Below are positions 1 to 6,659 of a DNA stretch of 7,862 nucleotides, in pieces. Source of the DNA: DASXYG01 sp036502625. GTDB taxonomy: Bacteria > Actinomycetota > Actinomycetes > Streptosporangiales > Streptosporangiaceae. Numbering within the stretch: position 1 is the first letter of the stretch; every line of letters starts with the position of its first letter. The DNA lies in NCBI GenBank assembly GCA_036502625.1, contig DASXYG010000051.1, forward strand, positions 1 through 7,862, read 5' to 3'. Below the pieces are notes generated by a model. It was not told the DNA's origin and searched no databases. It was given only the letters and a program-made list of their open reading frames with translations. The translations under genes and the position numbers were made by a program.

Positions 1-240
1 GGCTCCAGACGGGGCGGCTCCAGACGGGGCGGCTCCAGACGGGGCGGCTCCAGGCGGGGCGGCTCCAGACGGGGCGGCTCCAGACGGGGCGGCTCCAGAC
101 GGGGCGGCTCCAGACGGGGCGGCTCCAGGCGGGGCGGCTCCAGGCGGGGCGGCTCCAGACGGGGCGGCTCCAGACGGGGCGGCTCCAGACGGGGCGGCTC
201 CAGACGGGGCGGCTCCAGACGGGGCGGCTCCAGGCGGGGC
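1..240. repeat. 15-bp tandem repeat (minisatellite), 16 copies, inside the kinase linker
   Basis: Sixteen head-to-tail copies of GGCTCCAGACGGGGC fill bases 1-240 without interruption and may continue beyond the left edge. Twelve copies are identical. Copies 4, 9, 10 and 16 differ by one base (A to G at unit position 9). On the coding (minus) strand each unit is one in-frame pentapeptide, A-P-S-G-A, and the variant is A-P-P-G-A. Copy number changes therefore never shift the kinase frame. The near identity suggests recent expansion or homogenisation by slippage or unequal recombination. The plus strand carries GGGG runs every 15 bases. Confidence 0.98.
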
Positions 241-1305
241 TGCGGCCCCAGCCCCCGCGCCCGCGTCGGCGACCGTAGCCGCCGTGTTCCCCTCGGCCGG
301 GTCGGCCGGACCCCAAGCCGCCCCCCGTACGCCCCCGGCCGCACCGGGACCAGGCCGCGCCGGCGGCCCCCACCCGGCACTCCGGGACCCGGACGCACCC
401 CCGGTCCGCGGCCCCGTCGTACGCGCCCCCGACCCCGGTACGGGCGGCGGGTGCGCGCCCCCGGACACCGGGAGCTCCGTCACCGGGAACCCCAGATCCG
501 CCTGGATCTGCCGCAGGCTGTTGGCGAAGGCGATGGCGGTCGGGAAGCGGTCGTCCGGGTCCTTTGCCATGGCCTGGCGGACCGCGTCGAACACGGGGGC
601 GGGCAGGTCGGGGCGGGGGATGGCGGGCGGCGGCTCGGACACGATGCGCAGGATCAGCGGCGCCAGCCCCACCCCGGGCTCCGTGTGGAACGCGGGCCCG
701 CCCGCCAGGAGCTGGTACATCGTGGAGCCGAGCGCGTAGACGTCGGACGTGGGCCGCAGTGTGCGCCCGTTCAGCACCTCGGGCGCGGCGTGCTGCGGGG
801 TGAACGCGGTCGTGTGCGTGGCGTCGAGCGACTCGGTCAGCAGCGCGATGCCGAAGTCGGTCAGCGCGGGCTCGCCGTAGCGCGACACCAGGACGTTCTG
901 CGGCTTCACGTCGCGGTGCAGCACGTCGGCCTCGTGCACGGCGGCGAGCGCGGACGCGATCTTGACCCCGACGCGCAGGACGTCGGCCACCGGGAGCGGC
1001 CCCTCGTGGTCGAGCCGGTCGGTCAGCGAGCCGTGCTCGAAGTACTCCATGGCGATGAACGGCGTGCCCGCCCGGGTCATCCCGGTGTCGAGCACGGTCA
1101 CGACGTGCGGATGCCCGGTGAGGCGCCCGGTGATGCGGCACTCGCGGGTGAACCGGCGCATCGCCGCGTCGTCCACCGTGCCGACGTTGAGCACCTTCAG
1201 CGCGACGACGCGGTCCAGCCGCTCCTGGTGGGCGCGGTAGACGGCACTGAACCCACCCTGGCCGACCTGCTCAAGCACGCGGTAGCCAGGCACGTCCTCG
1301 GGCAT
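1..1305 (-). CDS. Serine/threonine protein kinase (Hanks type), N-terminal part; runs off the left edge
   Basis: The frame read leftwards from the ATG at 1305-1303 is open for 435 codons to base 1, so the gene is partial at its 3' end. The kinase domain covers about residues 8-270. Visible motifs are the glycine loop GQGGFS (15-20), VALK with the ATP-anchoring Lys37, probable helix-C Glu55, the catalytic loop HRDVKPQN (130-137, Asp132), metal-binding DFG (150-152) and APE (174-176). All catalytic residues are present, so it should be active, phosphorylating Ser/Thr on itself and unknown targets. Residues ~280-355 are a Pro/Gly/Ala-rich linker, and 356-435 are a tandem pentapeptide repeat. Many actinobacterial kinases carry a membrane segment and sensor domain after such a linker; none is visible here because the window ends. 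The start is supported by a purine-rich GGAGAAGGG five bases upstream. It is divergent from hrpA, with no visible partner gene. Confidence 0.95.
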   Translation of the reverse strand, partial: MPEDVPGYRVLEQVGQGGFSAVYRAHQERLDRVVALKVLNVGTVDDAAMRRFTRECRITGRLTGHPHVVTVLDTGMTRAGTPFIAMEYFEHGSLTDRLDHEGPLPVADVLRVGVKIASALAAVHEADVLHRDVKPQNVLVSRYGEPALTDFGIALLTESLDATHTTAFTPQHAAPEVLNGRTLRPTSDVYALGSTMYQLLAGGPAFHTEPGVGLAPLILRIVSEPPPAIPRPDLPAPVFDAVRQAMAKDPDDRFPTAIAFANSLRQIQADLGFPVTELPVSGGAHPPPVPGSGARTTGPRTGGASGSRSAGWGPPARPGPGAAGGVRGAAWGPADPAEGNTAATVADAGAGAGAAAPPGAAPSGAAPSGAAPSGAAPSGAAPSGAAPPGAAPPGAAPSGAAPSGAAPSGAAPSGAAPPGAAPSGAAPSGAAPSGA

Positions 1306-1310
1306 GGAAT

Positions 1311-1319
1311 CCCTTCTCC
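1311..1319 (-). promoter_or_regulatory. Ribosome binding site of the kinase gene
   Basis: The minus strand reads GGAGAAGGG here, ending five bases before the ATG at 1305. It fixes this ATG as the kinase start; the encoded N-terminus also begins only about six residues before the first kinase strand, as is normal in the family. Confidence 0.7.
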
Positions 1320-1350
1320 GGCCGGTGAACCTTAAGACAGGGTCAAGGCG

Positions 1351-1356
1351 ATCCTA
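1351..1356 (-). promoter_or_regulatory. Candidate -10 element of the kinase promoter
   Basis: The minus strand reads TAGGAT, a good match to the actinobacterial vegetative -10 consensus. It would give a 5' leader of about 40 bases before the kinase ATG. I see no convincing TTGACA-like -35 at 16-18 bases, so this rests on the -10 alone. Confidence 0.35.
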
Positions 1357-1488
1357 GAGTCCACCGCCCTCGCCCGACCCCCGAACTAGGACGAACGCCG
1401 CGCTCACCCGGTTGCCGCCGATTCCGTACGGACCCGGCATCCCCCCGTACGGCGGTAATTGGGATGCGCACCCCCCGGGAGGCGCACG

Positions 1489-1494
1489 TATCCT
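1489..1494 (+). promoter_or_regulatory. Candidate -10 element of hrpA
   Basis: TATCCT fits the TAnnnT form of an actinobacterial -10. Transcription would begin near 1501, only a few bases before the hrpA ATG at 1505, giving a nearly leaderless mRNA. The alternative is an upstream start using the G-run at 1495-1500 as a weak ribosome binding site. No clear -35 is visible. Confidence 0.35.
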
Positions 1495-1504
1495 GGGGGG
1501 TCGT

Positions 1505-4500
1505 ATGGGAACGCCGGATACGCGATCTTCGCTGAACGAGCTCGGTGCCCGTCTCCCCGACCTGACCCTGCGCGACGAACGGCGCCTGCGGCGCCGGCTC
1601 GACCGCGCCAGGGGGGCCAAGGGGGCCGAGGCGAAGCGGGAGATCGCCGCGCAGCTCGCCGCCGAGATCGACGCGGCCGAGCTTCGCGTATCCCGGCGCA
1701 GGTCGGCCGCCCCGGCCGTCACCTATCCCGCCGCCCTCCCGGTCAGCCAGAAGAAGGACGACCTCCTCGCGGCCATCCGCGACCACCAGGTGGTCATCGT
1801 CGCGGGCGAGACCGGCTCGGGGAAGACCACCCAGCTCCCGAAGATCTGCCTTGAGCTGGGCCGCGGCGTCCGCGGCATGATCGGCCACACGCAGCCGCGC
1901 CGCCTCGCCGCGCGTACGGTCGCCGAGCGCATCGCCGACGAGCTCGGCACCCCCCTCGGCCAGGCGGTCGGCTACCAGGTGCGCTTCACCGACCACGCGG
2001 GCGACGACACCCTCGTGAAGCTGATGACCGACGGCATCCTGCTCAACGAGCTCGCCCACGACCGCGACCTGCTGCGCTACGACACCCTGATCATCGACGA
2101 GGCCCACGAGCGCAGCCTCAACATCGACTTCATCCTCGGCTACCTCAAGCGCCTGCTGCCCCGCCGCCCCGACCTCAAGGTGATCATCACCTCCGCGACC
2201 ATCGACCCCGAGCGGTTCGCCGCGCACTACGACGCCCCCATCGTCGAGGTGTCCGGCCGTACGTACCCGGTCGAGGTGCGCTACCGCCCGCTGACGGCCG
2301 AGGCCGCGGAGACCGACGACCCCGACGACGACCCGCCCTCCCGTCACCCAACCGCCGCCCTAGCCGTGCCGCTTCGCGGCGCAGTACCTCCTAATGAGGA
2401 CCGCGACCAGGCGCAGGGCATCTCCGACGCGGTCGACGAGCTTTCCGCCGAGGGCCCGGGCGACATCCTGGTGTTCCTGTCCGGCGAGCGCGAGATCCGC
2501 GACACCGCCGACGCCCTGGCCAAACGCGAGCTGCGCGACACCGAGATCGTCCCGCTCTACGCCCGGCTGTCCTCGGCGGAGCAGCACCGCGTGTTCACCG
2601 CCCACCGCGGCCGCCGCGTCGTCCTGGCCACGAACGTCGCCGAGACGTCCCTGACGGTCCCCGGCATCACGTACGTCATCGACCCCGGCACCGCCCGCAT
2701 CTCCCGCTACAGCCACCGTACGAAGGTGCAGCGGCTGCCCATCGAGGCCGTCTCGCAGGCGTCGGCGAACCAGCGCAAGGGCCGCTGCGGCCGTACGTCC
2801 GACGGCGTCTGCGTCCGCCTCTACTCCGAGGACGACTTCGCCGCGCGCCCGGAGTTCACCGACCCGGAGATCCTGCGGACGAACCTCGCGTCGGTGATCC
2901 TCCAGATGACCGACCTGGGCCTGGGCGACGTCGCGGAGTTCCCGTTCATCGACCCCCCGGACCGCCGCCAGGTCAAGGACGGCGTGGCGCTGCTGCACGA
3001 GCTCGGCGCGATCGACCCCGAGCAGAGCGACCCGCGCAAGCGGCTCACGAGCCTCGGCCGCAAGCTGGCGAAGCTGCCCACCGACCCGCGGCTCGCCCGC
3101 ATGATCCTCGAGGCCGGCCGCAACGGCTGCGCCAAGGAGGTCATGATCATCGCGGCGGCGCTGTCCATCCAGGACCCCCGCGAGCGCCCGGTCGACAAAC
3201 AGCAGGCGGCCGGCGAGATGCACGCCCGGTTCACCGAGCCCGGTTCGGACTTCCTGACGCTGCTGAACCTCTGGCGCCACCTCCGCGAGCGCCGCGCCGA
3301 GCTGTCGTCGAACCAGTTCCGCCGCCTGTGCCGTGCGGAGTTCCTCAACTTCCTGCGCGTACGCGAATGGCAGGACGTCTACGCCCAGCTCAGGCAGCTC
3401 GCCAAGCCGCTGGGCATCACGCTCAACAGCGCCCCGGCCGAGCCCGACACCATCCACCAGTCGCTGCTGGCCGGCCTCCTGTCGCACATCGGGCTGAAGG
3501 ACGGCGAGAAGCAGGAGTACCTCGGCGCGCGCGGCGGCCGGTTCGCGATCTTCCCGGGGTCGGGGCTGTTCCGTAAGTCGCCGCGCTGGGTGATGTCCGG
3601 CGAGCTGGTCGAGACGTCCCGGCTGTACGCCAGGGTCAACGCGAAGATCGAGCCCGAGTGGGCGGAGAAGCTCGCCCCGCACCTGGTCAAGCGCGCCTAC
3701 AGCGAGCCCCACTGGGAGAAGAAGCAGGGCGCGGTGATGGCGTACGAACGGGTCACGCTGTACGGCGTGCCGATCGTGGCGTCCCGCAAGGTCAACTACG
3801 GCGGCGTCGACCCCGAGGAGTCGCGCGACCTGTTCATCAGGAACGCCCTGGTCGAGGGCGACTGGGAGACCCACCACCGGTTCTTCGCGGCCAACCGCGC
3901 GCTGCTCGACGAGGTCGAGGAGCTGGAGAACCGCGCCCGCCGGCGCGACATCCTGGTCGACGACGAGAGCCTGTTCGCCTTCTACGACGCCCGCGTCCCC
4001 GCCGGCGTCGTCTCGGGCCGCCATTTCGACAGTTGGTGGAAGAAGGCCAGGCGCGCCGACCCCGACCTCCTGAACTTCGAGAAGTCCATGCTGATGAACG
4101 ACCGCTCGTCGGACATCAGCGAGCGCGACTACCCCGACGTCTGGCGGCAGGGCGGGCTGACGCTCCCGCTGACGTACCAGTTCGAGCCCGGCACCGACGC
4201 CGACGGCGTGACCGTCCACATCCCGGTCGCGCAGCTCAACCAGGTGTCGCCGGACGGCTTCGAGTGGCAGATCCCGGGGCTGCGCGAGGAGCTCGTCGCC
4301 GCGCTGATCAAGACGCTGCCGAAGCCGCTGCGCCGCAACTTCGTCCCCGCGCCCGACTACGCGCGCCGCGTGCTCGCCAGGTCGGCGCCGCGCGAGGAGC
4401 CGCTGCTCGACGCGGTCGAACGCGAGCTGCGGCAGGCCTCCGGCATCGTCGTGCCGCGCGACGCCTGGCAGCTCGACCGCCTGCCGGACCACCTGAGGAT

Positions 4501-5521
4501 GACGTTCCGGGTGACCGACCCGCGCGGCCGCGTCCTCGGCGAGTCCACCGACCTGGAGGCGCTGAAGCGGAAGCTGGCGCCGAAGATGCGCGCGGCCGTG
4601 ACCGCGGCGGTGACCCGTACGAACGGCCCCGGCGCCGCCCCGGTCGCCGACATCTCCCACGAGGGCGCCCGCACCTGGGAGTTCGGCGCCGTCCCCGAGG
4701 TCGTCGAGCGGCGCGACGGCGCCCAGACCGTCAAGGGCTACCCGGCGCTGGCCGACGAGGGCGACAGCGTGGCCGTGCGCGTCTACGCCTCCCCCGACCA
4801 GCAGCGCCACGCCATGCGGGCCGGCGCGCGGCGGCTGCTCCTGCTCACGGTCCCGTCCCCGGCGAAGCAGTTGGCCGCTGGGCTGGACAACCGGTCGAAG
4901 CTCGCGCTGAGCCACAATCCGGACGGCTCCGTGGCCGCCCTGCTCGACGACTGCGTGGCCGCCGCGGTGGACCACCTGATGGCCGCGCACGGCGGCCCCC
5001 CGCGCGACGAGCCCGCGTTCGCGAAGCTGCGCGACGCCGTACGCCAGGACCTCTCCACCACGGCCGAGCAGGGCCTGGCGTACGTCATCCGCGTCCTCAG
5101 CGCGGTGCACGAGATCGAGCGCACGCTCAAGGACGCCCGGAGCATGACCGTCCTGGCCTCGCTGACCGACATACGCGCGCAGATGTCGCGGCTGATCAAG
5201 CCCGGTTTCGTGACGTTCACGGGCCTGCGCCGCCTGCCCGACCTCCTGCGCTATGTCCAGGCGGTGCGCCGCCGCCTGGAGCGGCTGGGCGCCGACCCCA
5301 ACGGCGACGCCGAGCGCACCCGCCGCATGGAGATCGTCCAGCAGGCGTACGCCAAGGCACGCGACGGCCTGCGCCCGGCGCGCCGCGCGGACGACGACGT
5401 CGAGGCGATCCGCTGGATGATCGAGGAGCTGCGCGTCAGCCTGTTCGCGCAGACGCTCGGCACGCCGTACCCCGTATCGGAGAAGCGCGTCCTCAAGGCC
5501 ATCGCCGACCTGCCGCGCTGA
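1505..5521 (+). CDS. hrpA: ATP-dependent RNA helicase HrpA (DEAH box), complete
   Basis: This encodes 1338 residues, close to the ~1300 of E. coli HrpA. In order: RecA-like domain 1 with Walker A GETGSGKTT (101-109, Lys107), DEAH (198-201) and SAT (230-232); RecA-like domain 2 with TNVAETSLT (376-384) and motif VI QRKGRCGR (423-430); helicase-associated HA2/winged-helix region (~490-565, ending near IQDPRERP); OB-fold (~670-760); and the long HrpA-specific C-terminal region (DUF3418 type, ~760-1338). All ATPase motifs are intact, so an active cytosolic 3'-5' RNA helicase is expected. E. coli HrpA has been implicated in mRNA processing and in resolving stalled or collided ribosomes; that role is inferred here by family. 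The ATG at 1505 is preferred over an in-frame TTG at 1412, because the intervening 31 codons are Pro/Gly-rich and promoter-like while homologues begin near the LPDLTLRDERRL segment. Residues ~271-298 are an unusual insertion rich in rare codons. Confidence 0.97.
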   Translation: MGTPDTRSSLNELGARLPDLTLRDERRLRRRLDRARGAKGAEAKREIAAQLAAEIDAAELRVSRRRSAAPAVTYPAALPVSQKKDDLLAAIRDHQVVIVAGETGSGKTTQLPKICLELGRGVRGMIGHTQPRRLAARTVAERIADELGTPLGQAVGYQVRFTDHAGDDTLVKLMTDGILLNELAHDRDLLRYDTLIIDEAHERSLNIDFILGYLKRLLPRRPDLKVIITSATIDPERFAAHYDAPIVEVSGRTYPVEVRYRPLTAEAAETDDPDDDPPSRHPTAALAVPLRGAVPPNEDRDQAQGISDAVDELSAEGPGDILVFLSGEREIRDTADALAKRELRDTEIVPLYARLSSAEQHRVFTAHRGRRVVLATNVAETSLTVPGITYVIDPGTARISRYSHRTKVQRLPIEAVSQASANQRKGRCGRTSDGVCVRLYSEDDFAARPEFTDPEILRTNLASVILQMTDLGLGDVAEFPFIDPPDRRQVKDGVALLHELGAIDPEQSDPRKRLTSLGRKLAKLPTDPRLARMILEAGRNGCAKEVMIIAAALSIQDPRERPVDKQQAAGEMHARFTEPGSDFLTLLNLWRHLRERRAELSSNQFRRLCRAEFLNFLRVREWQDVYAQLRQLAKPLGITLNSAPAEPDTIHQSLLAGLLSHIGLKDGEKQEYLGARGGRFAIFPGSGLFRKSPRWVMSGELVETSRLYARVNAKIEPEWAEKLAPHLVKRAYSEPHWEKKQGAVMAYERVTLYGVPIVASRKVNYGGVDPEESRDLFIRNALVEGDWETHHRFFAANRALLDEVEELENRARRRDILVDDESLFAFYDARVPAGVVSGRHFDSWWKKARRADPDLLNFEKSMLMNDRSSDISERDYPDVWRQGGLTLPLTYQFEPGTDADGVTVHIPVAQLNQVSPDGFEWQIPGLREELVAALIKTLPKPLRRNFVPAPDYARRVLARSAPREEPLLDAVERELRQASGIVVPRDAWQLDRLPDHLRMTFRVTDPRGRVLGESTDLEALKRKLAPKMRAAVTAAVTRTNGPGAAPVADISHEGARTWEFGAVPEVVERRDGAQTVKGYPALADEGDSVAVRVYASPDQQRHAMRAGARRLLLLTVPSPAKQLAAGLDNRSKLALSHNPDGSVAALLDDCVAAAVDHLMAAHGGPPRDEPAFAKLRDAVRQDLSTTAEQGLAYVIRVLSAVHEIERTLKDARSMTVLASLTDIRAQMSRLIKPGFVTFTGLRRLPDLLRYVQAVRRRLERLGADPNGDAERTRRMEIVQQAYAKARDGLRPARRADDDVEAIRWMIEELRVSLFAQTLGTPYPVSEKRVLKAIADLPR
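2339..2398 (+). other. Probable in-frame insertion within hrpA (residues ~279-298)
   Basis: Between the two RecA domains, where I expect an acidic stretch to run straight into DRDQ...DAVDEL, there are about 20 extra residues (Ser279 to Glu298). Their codons are unlike the rest of hrpA: CTA, CTT, GTA, CCA, CCT CCT and AAT fall close together in a gene that otherwise ends codons in G or C. The segment contains a perfect 5-bp hairpin, GCCGC-TTC-GCGGC (2368-2380), and is locally AT-richer near 2383-2398. Both features suit a small interspersed palindromic element absorbed into the reading frame. The expected shorter form is from my memory of the family, not an alignment. Confidence 0.5.
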
Positions 5522-5525
5522 GCGC

Positions 5526-5548
5526 GGCCGTCCGGCTACGCCGAGGCC
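5526..5548. terminator. Weak hairpin at the hrpA/SRPBCC convergent junction
   Basis: The two genes end 14 bases apart. An imperfect GC stem (GGCC and CGGC pairing with GCCG and GGCC around a TAC loop, with an internal bulge) straddles the junction and overlaps the last codons of the SRPBCC gene. There is no T-tract on either strand. It could slow polymerase in both directions, but in DNA this GC-rich such stems are common by chance. Confidence 0.25.
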
Positions 5549-5967
5549 GTCGCGGAGGCGCGCTCGGCGAGCCCGGTGAGGCAGCGCCCGATGAAGCGCG
5601 AGAGGTAGTTCCGGTAGATCCAGCCGGTGCCGGGCCGCCCGGGGCGGAACGACGAGTGCCAGTGGATGAGCGTGCCGGTGTCGTCGGGCTCGAGGTCGAC
5701 GTACGCCCGGTAGTCGCGCAGCGGCGGACCGGCCAGGAGCTCGTACGCGTACCGCCGGTTCGGCACCAGCTCCACGATCCGCTCGCGGGTGACATGCCGC
5801 CCCGTACGGAACACGTGGACCTCGCCGAGCCGCTCGGCGTCGCCCTCCTCGACGATCTCGAACGAGTCGAACGGCGCCCACTCCGTCCAGGTCGAGCCGT
5901 CCCTGAGCAGCTCGTACACGGCCTCGGCCGGGGCGTTCGCGTGGCCCTTCACGCTGATGCGCTTCAT
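5536..5967 (-). CDS. SRPBCC family (START-like, polyketide cyclase/dehydrase type) protein
   Basis: This 143-residue protein has the length and pattern of a single SRPBCC domain: an opening beta strand KRISVKGHANAPAEAVYELL, then the typical W-x-EW-x-PF segment (TWTEWAPFDSFEIV), a GEVHVFRTGRHVTRERI strand, a DLEPDDTGTLIHWHSSF strand, and a long C-terminal helix. The fold makes a hydrophobic pocket for a lipid-like or aromatic ligand. No catalytic residues can be assigned and the ligand is unknown. There is no signal peptide or membrane segment, so it should be cytosolic. The start at 5967 is set by GGAGG six bases upstream (complement of 5974-5978). It is divergent from a TetR regulator over a 43-bp gap filled with palindromes, so it is very probably that regulator's target. 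Such a pair often answers a hydrophobic small molecule; that is inference. Confidence 0.9.
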   Translation of the reverse strand: MKRISVKGHANAPAEAVYELLRDGSTWTEWAPFDSFEIVEEGDAERLGEVHVFRTGRHVTRERIVELVPNRRYAYELLAGPPLRDYRAYVDLEPDDTGTLIHWHSSFRPGRPGTGWIYRNYLSRFIGRCLTGLAERASATASA

Positions 5968-5973
5968 GATCCG

Positions 5974-5978
5974 CCTCC
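5974..5978 (-). promoter_or_regulatory. Ribosome binding site of the SRPBCC gene
   Basis: The minus strand reads GGAGG, six bases before the ATG at 5967. It rules out the longer in-frame reading that would start inside tetR on the opposite strand. It lies one base from the first operator palindrome. Confidence 0.85.
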
Positions 5979-5979
5979 T

Positions 5980-5995
5980 TGTACCACGTGGTACA
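5980..5995. promoter_or_regulatory. Operator O1: perfect 16-bp palindrome, probable TetR site
   Basis: TGTACCACGTGGTACA is a perfect inverted repeat, lying between the SRPBCC ribosome binding site and tetR. It shares the arms TGTACC...GGTACA with the neighbouring palindrome O2. Size, symmetry and position between divergent genes are typical of TetR-family operators. That the adjacent TetR binds it is inference. Confidence 0.85.
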
Positions 5996-6011
5996 TGTAC
6001 CATACGGTACA
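5996..6011. promoter_or_regulatory. Operator O2: 16-bp palindrome abutting O1 and touching the tetR start
   Basis: TGTACCATACGGTACA has the same six-base arms as O1 and is symmetric at 14 of 16 positions. The symmetry can be extended two bases each side (5994-6013). Its last base is the A of the tetR ATG. O1 and O2 adjoin with no gap, so GTAC half-sites fall at 5981, 5991, 5997 and 6007. Confidence 0.8.
5998..6004. promoter_or_regulatory. Overlapping candidate -10 elements for tetR and the SRPBCC gene
   Basis: On the plus strand TACCAT (5998-6003) would start transcription at about 6010-6011, the tetR ATG itself. On the minus strand TATGGT (complement of 5999-6004) would start about 25 bases before the SRPBCC ATG, leaving room for its GGAGG. 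Both lie inside O2, so a bound repressor would block both. The -35 elements are weak (GTCGAG on the minus strand at 17 bases), so this is tentative. Confidence 0.4.
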
Positions 6012-6613
6012 TGCCTGCGGCCTCGACAGACGACCCGACCGACGGCGCGAGGGCCCGGCTCCTCACGGCGGCCATGGCCTACGCCGCCGAGCACGGGGTG
6101 TCCGGCCTGACGCTGCGCGGGCTCGCCCACGCCCTCGGCACCAGCCACCGGATGCTCATCTACCACTTCGGCTCGAAGAACGGCCTGCTCACGGCGATCG
6201 TCCAGGAGGTCGAGGCGGAACAGCGCGCCCTGCTCACCGGCCTGGTGACCGACGACGCCGAACCCGCCGAGGTCGCCCGGCGGTTCTGGCGTCATTTGGC
6301 CGCCCCCGCGATGTGGCCGCGCGAACGCCTGTTCTTCGAGCTCTACGCCCAGGCCCTGCGCGGCGCCCCCGGCACCGAGCCGCTGCTCGACGGCCTGGTC
6401 GAGGCCTGGCTCACACCCATGACGGCCTGGCTCGAACGCCTCGGCCTCCCGCCGAATACGGCCCACGCCCGCGCCCGCCTCGGTGTGGCCATCGCCCGCG
6501 GCCTCCTGCTCGACGTCCTGGCCACCGGCGACCGCACGTCCGTCAACGCCGCGATGGACGAGTTCATCGCGATCTTCACGGCTGCCCTCCCCGTAGCCGA
6601 AACGGCCCGGTGA
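6011..6613 (+). CDS. TetR/AcrR family transcriptional regulator
   Basis: This encodes 200 residues, the usual TetR length. The N-terminal DNA-binding domain is clear: helix 1 around ARARLLTAAMAYAAEHG (13-29), then the helix-turn-helix from Leu33 to Phe53 with the signature LRGLAHALGTSHRMLIYHFGSK. The remaining ~140 residues form the helical ligand-binding and dimerisation half, which is poorly conserved and does not reveal the ligand. It probably represses itself and the divergent SRPBCC gene through the palindromes at 5980-6011. The ATG at 6011 is the only sensible start: it lies just before helix 1 and there is no other ATG or GTG between. No ribosome binding site precedes it on the plus strand, so the mRNA is likely leaderless. 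It is convergent with the LPMO gene; the 46-bp gap between them shows no convincing terminator. Confidence 0.94.
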   Translation: MPAASTDDPTDGARARLLTAAMAYAAEHGVSGLTLRGLAHALGTSHRMLIYHFGSKNGLLTAIVQEVEAEQRALLTGLVTDDAEPAEVARRFWRHLAAPAMWPRERLFFELYAQALRGAPGTEPLLDGLVEAWLTPMTAWLERLGLPPNTAHARARLGVAIARGLLLDVLATGDRTSVNAAMDEFIAIFTAALPVAETAR

Positions 6614-6659
6614 CCGAAGCGCCCGTCCCGCGCCCCGGCCACCGGAGTCTCCCCGGCGG

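Noticed and set aside
1..240. CRISPR array
   Set aside because: Units are contiguous 15-mers with no spacers, and they encode an in-frame pentapeptide repeat of the kinase.
451..1335. Plus-strand open frame antisense to the kinase
   Set aside because: The opposite strand gives a textbook kinase with every catalytic motif; this frame has no recognisable domain.
1412..1504. N-terminal extension of HrpA from a TTG at 1412
   Set aside because: The 31 extra residues are Pro/Gly-rich, unlike HrpA N-termini, and the DNA holds promoter-like elements; the ATG at 1505 fits the family.
5968..6075. Upstream extension of the SRPBCC gene into tetR
   Set aside because: The extension overlaps the operators and the opposite-strand tetR start; GGAGG sits correctly before the ATG at 5967.
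6614..6659. Bidirectional terminator between tetR and the LPMO gene
   Set aside because: Only short CCGG self-complementary bits are visible, with no stable stem or T-tract.
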